Assembly: GCF_008329585.1 (NCBI RefSeq)
Contig: NZ_NPKP01000003.1
Span: forward strand, 62,001-126,000
DNA from: Mycolicibacterium sp. P9-22
GTDB taxonomy: Bacteria > Actinomycetota > Actinomycetes > Mycobacteriales > Mycobacteriaceae
Direction of reading: 5' to 3'
Length of the DNA: 64,000 nt
The notes beneath the pieces were generated by a model. That model was not told the DNA's origin and did no database searches. It worked only from the letters and a program-made list of their open reading frames with translations. A program made the translations under genes and the position numbers. Shown here one piece after another: positions 59,546-64,000 of this stretch. The stretch's first letter is position 1. Each line of letters opens with the position of its first letter.

Positions 59546-60732
59546 TCTTCTCCGTTCTGCATGATGTGTTCGTCGGCCAGGTCATGGGACAACTCGGTGC
59601 ACGGGTCTTCGTGCCATTCCCCGAACGGGTCCGGGTAGTCGGCCCAGTCCTGCGGGCGGTCCAGTTCGGCATCGGTGAGCAGGGCCCCGTTCAGCGCGGC
59701 GGTGATCGTTCCCGGATTCGCCCCGCAGACCAGGACGGTCAGCGCGATATGCCGGTCGCCGAACCGCTCGTCCCAGTGCGACGCCGCCATCGCCGTGCGT
59801 TCGGGGTCGACGTAGGCGCGATCACGATCGGCCATGGCTGCCAGCCAGCGTCCGGCATCGCCGACACCGAGCCCGCCACCGGCCGATTCGATCCACACCA
59901 CGGTGTCGGGCTGGCTGGCCAGCCAGGCCCGTCCGTGCACCCGCACCACCCCGTCGAGCAGGGCGTCGATGGCTTGGTGCAGACGCTCGGGATGAAAAGG
60001 TCTGCGCGCGTTGAATTCCAGTAGTTCTACCTCGCCGTCTGGTTGCAGCGGCGGTTGCCCGGCCAGCAGCGAATCGTGCGGGTCGTCGGAACGGCCGCGG
60101 CGCGACTGTGCGTCCAGATGCTTCAGTGCCGTGGTGACATGCTGAAGTCCCACGGTGATCCGTGCCCGGGGGGCCAGCCTGCGCAACACCGCCAGGGTGG
60201 CCCGGTCGGCCTCGGTCAGCACCAGCACATCGGCGAACGCCGCCTGCCCGACCACCACCTGGGCCACGGTGCGCGAGGCATCGAGTTCGTCGTCGCCGAG
60301 CGCCTGGCCCAGCCACACCCCGGTGTCGATACAGGTCACCACTGCTTCGATCTCGACATCGCGACCGGCGGGACCGTCGATATAGCCGGGACCCAGTTGC
60401 ACCGGTGTGTCGTTGATCGCGGTGCAGATCGACTCCGGGTCAAGCCATTCCATCAGCTGCACCACGATCCGGCGCACATCGTCGCGCCGGTGCAGTTGAC
60501 GCAGCAGAATCAGCAGGTCGTTGCGGACGGTGCAGGTCACACAACAGTTGGTGATCTCCAGCGGCCACTGGGTGATCACCAGCTTGGTGTCGCGCATGCC
60601 GCTGACCTGCCGGACCACGACGTGACCGTCGACGGTGTATCCGACCACCGCGGTTCCCGGCGTGCGCAGCAACATGTCGACGACGTCGGTCCCCGCACCC
60701 TGACCGGCTACCAGTGTCACTGGCGTCCGCAT
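59542..60732 (-). CDS. mrf: Ribosome hibernation factor-recruiting GTPase Mrf (CobW family)
   Basis: CobW/ZNG-family protein that in mycobacteria helps bring the hibernation factor to alternative, zinc-independent ribosomes at low zinc, 396 aa. The metal motif appears as NCCVTCTVR (Cys63, Cys64, Cys67). The expected GxxGxGKS/T P-loop is degenerate (GQGAGTD at about 10-16, no Lys), as in the M. tuberculosis relative I recall. The C-terminal CobW domain ends with [14 protein letters not shown] 60732 has a TAGGGT -10 on the minus strand (60746-60741), with a Zur-like site directly upstream. Confidence 0.88.
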   Translation of the reverse strand: MRTPVTLVAGQGAGTDVVDMLLRTPGTAVVGYTVDGHVVVRQVSGMRDTKLVITQWPLEITNCCVTCTVRNDLLILLRQLHRRDDVRRIVVQLMEWLDPESICTAINDTPVQLGPGYIDGPAGRDVEIEAVVTCIDTGVWLGQALGDDELDASRTVAQVVVGQAAFADVLVLTEADRATLAVLRRLAPRARITVGLQHVTTALKHLDAQSRRGRSDDPHDSLLAGQPPLQPDGEVELLEFNARRPFHPERLHQAIDALLDGVVRVHGRAWLASQPDTVVWIESAGGGLGVGDAGRWLAAMADRDRAYVDPERTAMAASHWDERFGDRHIALTVLVCGANPGTITAALNGALLTDAELDRPQDWADYPDPFGEWHEDPCTELSHDLADEHIMQNGEE

Positions 60733-60748
60733 CTCATCACACCCTATC

Positions 60749-60766
60749 GGTAACGATTTTCATTAA
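60749..60766 (-). promoter_or_regulatory. Zur box 1 (mrf-rpmE2 side)
   Basis: GGTAACGATTTTCATTAA retains the strong right half of the mycobacterial Zur site (GATTTTCATTA) with a degenerate left half. It lies just upstream of the mrf -10 element, where binding of zinc-loaded Zur would block RNA polymerase. Confidence 0.65.
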
Positions 60767-60801
60767 GTCCGATCCGTACGCTACCGTGTGCCGGTCAGCT
60801 T

Positions 60802-60823
60802 GTCGAAAATCGTTTTCATTAAC
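60802..60823 (+). promoter_or_regulatory. Zur box 2 (rpmB2 operon side)
   Basis: The core GAAAATCGTTTTC at 60805-60817 is a 5-3-5 palindrome followed by ATTAAC, a good match to the mycobacterial Zur operator. It lies 27 bases before the rpmB2 ATG and downstream of a TACCGT -10-like element (60782-60787). Zinc-loaded Zur should repress the alternative ribosomal proteins. Confidence 0.75.
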
Positions 60824-60849
60824 GAGTGAGCATGTATGAGGAGCCGCCG

Positions 60850-61086
60850 ATGTCTGCGCACTGCCAGGTGACCGGGCGCGCACCGGGTTTCGGCAACCGG
60901 GTGTCGCATTCGAACCGGCGTACCCGCCGCCGCTGGAATCCGAATATCCAGTCCAAGACCTACTACCTGCCCTCGGAGGATCGGCGCGTCCGGCTCCGGG
61001 TCAGCACCAAGGGCATGAAGGTCATCGATCGCGACGGCATCGAGGCGGTCGTCGGCCGGCTGCGCCGGGAAGGGCAGAAGATCTGA
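60850..61086 (+). CDS. rpmB2: 50S ribosomal protein L28 (zinc-independent paralogue)
   Basis: Alternative L28, 78 aa, starting [20 protein letters not shown]. It keeps one Cys and lacks the paired CxxC motifs of the zinc form. ATG 60850 follows AGGAG; an in-frame start at 60826 is less likely. First gene of an operon with L33, S14 and S18 paralogues, each joined by TGATG. Confidence 0.95.
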   Translation: MSAHCQVTGRAPGFGNRVSHSNRRTRRRWNPNIQSKTYYLPSEDRRVRLRVSTKGMKVIDRDGIEAVVGRLRREGQKI

Positions 61087-61253
61087 TGGGCAAGAGCAAT
61101 GACATCCGGCCGATTGTGAAGCTGAAAAGCACTGCCGGCACCGGATATACCTACGTCACCCGTAAGAACCGGCGCAACGATCCGGACCGCCTGGTGCTGA
61201 AGAAGTATGACCCGGTGCTGCGCAGGCATGTCGATTTCAAGGAAGAACGCTGA
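61086..61253 (+). CDS. rpmG: 50S ribosomal protein L33 (zinc-independent paralogue)
   Basis: A 55-aa L33 starting [20 protein letters not shown] and ending [11 protein letters not shown]. The two CxxC pairs of the zinc form are absent. Both ends overlap neighbours as TGATG, so the four ribosomal genes are translated as a chain. Confidence 0.95.
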   Translation: MGKSNDIRPIVKLKSTAGTGYTYVTRKNRRNDPDRLVLKKYDPVLRRHVDFKEER

Positions 61254-61558
61254 TGGCCAAGAAGTCCAAGATCGTCGCCAACGAGCGTCGCCGTGCGACG
61301 GTTGCGCGCTACGCCGAGCGGCGCGCCGTACTGAAAGAACTGATCCGCAAGCCGGATACGGATGCGGCGCAACGTGTTGCAGCACAGGCCGAGCTGCAGC
61401 GGATGCCGCGCGATGCCAGCCCGGTCCGGGTCCGAAATCGTGATGCGGTCGACGGTAGGCCGCGCGGGCACCTACGCAAGTTCGGGCTCTCCCGGGTGCG
61501 GACGCGCGAACTGGCGCACCGCGGAGAACTGCCCGGTATCCGGAAAGCGAGTTGGTGA
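61253..61558 (+). CDS. rpsN2: 30S ribosomal protein S14 (zinc-independent paralogue)
   Basis: Long-form S14 of 101 aa without the CxxC-x12-CxxC zinc motif; [28 protein letters not shown] is conserved across parts of the C-terminal half (shown: [18 protein letters not shown]). Starts [13 protein letters not shown]. Overlaps L33 and S18 genes as TGATG. Confidence 0.95.
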   Translation: MAKKSKIVANERRRATVARYAERRAVLKELIRKPDTDAAQRVAAQAELQRMPRDASPVRVRNRDAVDGRPRGHLRKFGLSRVRTRELAHRGELPGIRKASW

Positions 61559-61809
61559 TGGCACCCCGCGCTCCGAAGAAGCGCAGGCCCGCGCCCGAGG
61601 AGATCAAGCGGCCGCGCCAGAACAAGCTCAAGGCGCTCGGCGTCACCGAGGTCGACTACAAGGACGTGTCGGTACTGCGGACGTTCATCTCCGATCGCGG
61701 CAAGATCCGGTCCCGGCGGGTCACCGGACTCACCCCGCAACAGCAGCGTCAGGTCGCTGTCGCGATCAAGAACGCCAGGGAGATGGCGTTGCTGCCCTAC
61801 GGCGCCTAG
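61558..61809 (+). CDS. rpsR2: 30S ribosomal protein S18 (zinc-independent paralogue)
   Basis: Alternative S18, 83 aa, with the core [19 protein letters not shown] and [20 protein letters not shown]. Zinc-form N-terminal cysteines are missing. ATG 61558 overlaps the S14 stop; upstream TTG and GTG codons are in frame but less likely. The stop shares bases with the convergent bluB stop (61806-61809). Confidence 0.95.
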   Translation: MAPRAPKKRRPAPEEIKRPRQNKLKALGVTEVDYKDVSVLRTFISDRGKIRSRRVTGLTPQQQRQVAVAIKNAREMALLPYGA

Positions 61810-62480
61810 CGCTGCGCCAGATCCTCTGAAGATGTTGTCGCCCAGCTGTTCTCGGCGACGAACTCGGACAGCGGACGGCCGTGCGTCCAGTCGTCGATCT
61901 CCAGGGCCGGCCGGTCCGGGAACTCCGGGACCGGACCCAGGCACAGGATGGCGACCGGCTCGGCACCCTCGGGCATGCCGAGCAAGTCGGCCAGGACGGC
62001 GGGATCGAAGATCGACACCCAGCCCATGCCGAGGCCTTCGGCGCGGGCGGCCAGCCACATGTTCTGGATGGCGCAGGACACCGATGCCAGGTCCATCTGC
62101 GGCATCGTCCGGCGCCCGAACACGTGCCGTTGCCGATCGTCGCGCAGCGCGACGACCAGCAGCTCGGCGCACTCCAGGATGCCCTCGACCTTCAGCTCCA
62201 GGAACTCGTCACCGCGGGTGCCCAGCGCTTCGGCGGTGCGCCGGCGTTCCTCGTCGACCAGACCGTGCATGGCGTGGCGCAGACTCGCGTCCGTGATGCG
62301 GATGAAGCGCCATGGCTGCATCAGTCCCACACTGGGGGCGGCATGTGCGGCCTGCAACAGCCGGGCCAGGACATCCTCGCCCACCGTGCTGTCCGGCACG
62401 AAGCGGCGCATGTCCCGGCGTTCGGCGATGGTCCGGTAGACGGCCCGGCGTTCGGAGGCGCTGAACGCGTGATCGGTCAC
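61806..62480 (-). CDS. bluB: 5,6-dimethylbenzimidazole synthase BluB
   Basis: Flavin-destroying enzyme that makes the lower ligand of vitamin B12 from reduced FMN and O2, nitroreductase fold, 224 aa. The signature [10 protein letters not shown] and [16 protein letters not shown] identify BluB rather than a general nitroreductase. The GTG 62480 start lies 7 bases after a TAGGCT element on this strand, so it can be transcribed separately from the MFS gene 10 bases upstream. With the cbtBA riboswitch this shows an active B12 interest in the genome. Confidence 0.93.
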   Translation of the reverse strand: MTDHAFSASERRAVYRTIAERRDMRRFVPDSTVGEDVLARLLQAAHAAPSVGLMQPWRFIRITDASLRHAMHGLVDEERRRTAEALGTRGDEFLELKVEGILECAELLVVALRDDRQRHVFGRRTMPQMDLASVSCAIQNMWLAARAEGLGMGWVSIFDPAVLADLLGMPEGAEPVAILCLGPVPEFPDRPALEIDDWTHGRPLSEFVAENSWATTSSEDLAQR

Positions 62481-62487
62481 GCCCGTC

Positions 62488-62493
62488 AGCCTA
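62488..62493 (-). promoter_or_regulatory. Predicted -10 element of bluB
   Basis: TAGGCT on the minus strand (62493 to 62488) ends 7 bases before GTG 62480 and overlaps the MFS stop codon, suggesting a leaderless bluB message. Confidence 0.4.
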
Positions 62494-63693
62494 GAGACTG
62501 CGGCCCGCCGTGATGCTGTGCAGCCCCGCGACGGCCGCGCCCAGGCAGGCCGCGGCGACGGCACCGGCGAACCACGGGAACACCGATGCCAGATCCCATC
62601 GGGTGGCGGCCCAGCCGGCGATCAGGGTCGGGACGGCCATCGCGGTGTAGGCCAGCAGGTAGAACGCCGACATCGTCTCACCGCGACGCGTCGCGGGCAC
62701 CACATCGGAAAGGTGCCGCAACGAGCCGCCGAAGCCCAATCCGAACGTCGCGCCGAGCAGCACCGCGGCCACGAAGACCAGCTCCCAGCGGTGGGTCAGC
62801 AGCACCGGGATGGTCAACAGCAGGGACACGGCCATCCCGATATCGCCGATGATCGCCGAGTACCTGGCGGGCAGCCGGGTGGCGGCCAGCTGCGCCATCG
62901 CGGCGGCGAACGCGGTGGTGGCGACCACCGCGCCACCGAAGACCAGGTTGTCGATGTGGGTCTGCTGGGCAGCCAGTGACGGGTAGAGCGACAGCAGCAC
63001 GCCGAGCACCGACCAGGAGGCCATGGCGCCCAGGGCCGAGAACCAGAAGTCGGCCCGGATCTCCGCGGGCACAGCCGGTTTGGCCAGCCGGATGGGGCCA
63101 CGGGTGCGGGCGGTGTGCGGCTCGTTCAGCGCCAGCAGACCGACACCGATCACCAGGCAGATCACCGCGACCACGGCATACGGTGTACGCAGCGGATGGG
63201 GTGCGTACTGGGCCAGCAATGCCGAACCGATGATCGCGACCGTCATGCCGATGTTGAAGCTGACGCCACTGAGCTGGCCTGTGCGCACCCCGTGATTCGG
63301 GCGCAGATCGAGCAGCGCCGCCGCGCCGGCGACGACGATGGAACCGACCGCGGCGCCATGGATGGTGCGGGCCAGCAGCAACATCGCCATGCTGTCGGCG
63401 ATCAGGAACACTCCGAGGCCGACCAGCAGCGCCACCAGCGCTCCGATCAGGACCGGTTTGCGGCCGACGACATCGGAGATCTTTCCCGACACCAGCACCG
63501 CCGCCAGCGCCGCCAGCGCGTACACCGCGAAGACGATGGTGGTGGCCAGCGGAGACAGATGCCAGTTCGCCTCGTAGATGCCGTACAGCGGGGCGGGCAG
63601 TCCGGAGACACCCAGCGCGACTCCACTCAGCACGAGGACCAGCGGGTATGCCCAGCGCTGTGTCGGGCTGGTCGCAGGGTCGAACGCCACCAT
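62491..63693 (-). CDS. MFS transporter
   Basis: Major facilitator superfamily carrier, 400 aa with about twelve hydrophobic helices. The loop 2-3 motif is GKISDVVGRKPVL, the A-motif of MFS drug exporters. ATG 63693 follows GAGGAGG by 8 bases; upstream in-frame sequence opposite the regulator is not coding. It resembles multidrug or sugar-efflux carriers; the substrate is unknown. Control by the divergent ArsR-type regulator is strongly suggested by two matching operators between them. Confidence 0.9.
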   Translation of the reverse strand: MVAFDPATSPTQRWAYPLVLVLSGVALGVSGLPAPLYGIYEANWHLSPLATTIVFAVYALAALAAVLVSGKISDVVGRKPVLIGALVALLVGLGVFLIADSMAMLLLARTIHGAAVGSIVVAGAAALLDLRPNHGVRTGQLSGVSFNIGMTVAIIGSALLAQYAPHPLRTPYAVVAVICLVIGVGLLALNEPHTARTRGPIRLAKPAVPAEIRADFWFSALGAMASWSVLGVLLSLYPSLAAQQTHIDNLVFGGAVVATTAFAAAMAQLAATRLPARYSAIIGDIGMAVSLLLTIPVLLTHRWELVFVAAVLLGATFGLGFGGSLRHLSDVVPATRRGETMSAFYLLAYTAMAVPTLIAGWAATRWDLASVFPWFAGAVAAACLGAAVAGLHSITAGRSL

Positions 63694-63713
63694 CGCGGGT
63701 AACCTCCTCGGCT

Positions 63714-63733
63714 GGTTTGACGGACATCGAACC
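63714..63733. promoter_or_regulatory. Operator 1 in the MFS/regulator divergent promoter
   Basis: GGTTTGA-N6-TCGAACC, an inverted repeat with one mismatch in seven, 20 bases upstream of the MFS ATG and at the predicted start of its transcript (a TAGCGT -10 lies at 63745-63740 on the minus strand). Confidence 0.65.
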
Positions 63734-63750
63734 GGATCAACGCTACGCTG

Positions 63751-63770
63751 GGTTTGACAGAGATCAAACC
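63751..63770. promoter_or_regulatory. Operator 2 in the MFS/regulator divergent promoter
   Basis: GGTTTGA-N6-TCAAACC, a perfect 7-bp inverted repeat and the twin of operator 1, 37 bases away. It ends 4 bases before the regulator ATG and follows a TACGCT -10 (63744-63749), so binding should give autorepression. Confidence 0.7.
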
Positions 63771-63774
63771 GAAT

Positions 63775-64000
63775 ATGACCGAGGTTATTCCGATGCCGAA
63801 TGATGCGCTGGTCGCCGAGTGCCCGGTGCGTGCGGTGGGGCCGGTTCAGAAGGTGCTCGCGGCCATCCACGACCCGGTCCGTCTTGAAGTCGTCCGGCGC
63901 CTCTACAACGCCGCAGCGCCGCTGCAGTGCGGGATGCTCTACGACGGCATCAACAAGTCCACGGCCACCCACCATTTCAAGATCCTGCGCGAGGCCGGTG
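63775..64000 (+). CDS. ArsR-type winged-helix regulator (partial)
   Basis: The first 75 codons of a helix-turn-helix regulator; the gene runs off the right edge. ATG 63775 starts TEVIPMPNDALVAECPVR; the winged-helix core is seen in VLAAIHDPVRLEVVRRLY and INKSTATHHFKILREAG, the recognition helix ending in the H-H-F-K-I-L pattern of ArsR proteins. It is divergent from the MFS carrier and most likely represses it. The inducer is unknown. Confidence 0.82.
   Translation, partial: MTEVIPMPNDALVAECPVRAVGPVQKVLAAIHDPVRLEVVRRLYNAAAPLQCGMLYDGINKSTATHHFKILREAG

Noticed and set aside
59542..60732. CobW-family gene as a cobalt chaperone for the nearby nitrile hydratase-like operon
   Set aside because: It overlaps rpmE2 and has a Zur-like site, matching the known Mrf arrangement; nearness to the nitrile hydratase genes looks incidental.
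61806..62480. bluB as a general nitroreductase
   Set aside because: The [16 protein letters not shown] block and the RRDMRRF start are specific to BluB, so the broader label was dropped.

Overview
The window is high-GC actinobacterial chromosome and looks like an environmental, probably fast-growing Mycobacterium (Mycolicibacterium). The evidence is the core block ftsH-folE-folP-folB-folK-panC-panD-coaX-lysS-lsr2-clpC1, then lpqF, mhuD, mutY, a beta-carbonic anhydrase, disA, radA, lpqE, carD, ispF, cysS and rlmB. From memory this matches the Rv3610c-Rv3579c order of M. tuberculosis, without the PE_PGRS genes. Genes are densely packed, with many ATGA, GTGA and TGATG overlaps. No tRNA, rRNA, CRISPR array, insertion sequence or prophage is visible.

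Layout. 1-5.1 kb: a Tat-exported PhoD-type phosphatase (cut by the window edge), a TetR regulator, an MpaB-type oxygenase, a LysR regulator and a hydroxyacid dehydrogenase. 5.4-15.5 kb: an accessory catabolic unit with a complete oligopeptide-type ABC importer, a TauE exporter, an IclR regulator, glucarate dehydratase (gudD) and a second hydroxyacid dehydrogenase, joined mostly by overlapping codons, then a UraD-like protein. 15.6-17.4 kb: a DUF222/HNH (13E12-type) protein. 17.5-22.7 kb: ppa divergent from dacB-metalloprotease-tilS-hpt, then a SIMPL lipoprotein. 22.7-25.9 kb: a three-gene redox/hydrolase operon. 26-40.4 kb: ftsH, the folate and pantothenate/CoA genes, lysS, lsr2 and clpC1. 40.4-42.2 kb: a strong hairpin, a cobalamin riboswitch, cbtB-cbtA and a histidine-phosphatase-like gene. 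42.2-55.1 kb: conserved core genes for heme degradation, DNA repair, c-di-AMP synthesis, RNA polymerase control (CarD), isoprenoid precursors and translation. 55.2-57.1 kb: a three-gene nitrile hydratase/thiocyanate hydrolase-like operon. 57.1-59.3 kb: an ArsB/SLC13-type transporter and a metallo-beta-lactamase-fold protein. 59.3-61.8 kb: the zinc-independent ribosomal protein set (L31B, L28, L33, S14, S18) with the GTPase Mrf, around a divergent promoter with two Zur-like sites. 61.8-64 kb: bluB, an MFS exporter and a divergent ArsR-type regulator (cut by the window edge) with two matching palindromic operators.

Themes. Metal and cofactor economy recurs: a B12-sensing leader on a cobalt transporter, the B12 lower-ligand enzyme BluB, zinc-responsive ribosome remodelling, heme-iron release by MhuD and a cobalt-type nitrile hydratase motif. 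Several genes have a TANNNT -10 element 6-8 bases before the start codon, as expected for leaderless mycobacterial transcripts. The least ordinary items are the gudD/importer unit, the three-subunit nitrile-hydratase-like operon with an extra truncated beta-like subunit, a leaderless mini-ORF fused by TGATG to carD, overlapping divergent start codons of mutY and the carbonic anhydrase, a lower-GC second half of lysS, and the missing ispD between carD and ispF. All calls come from reading the sequence and general family knowledge; no database search was run.
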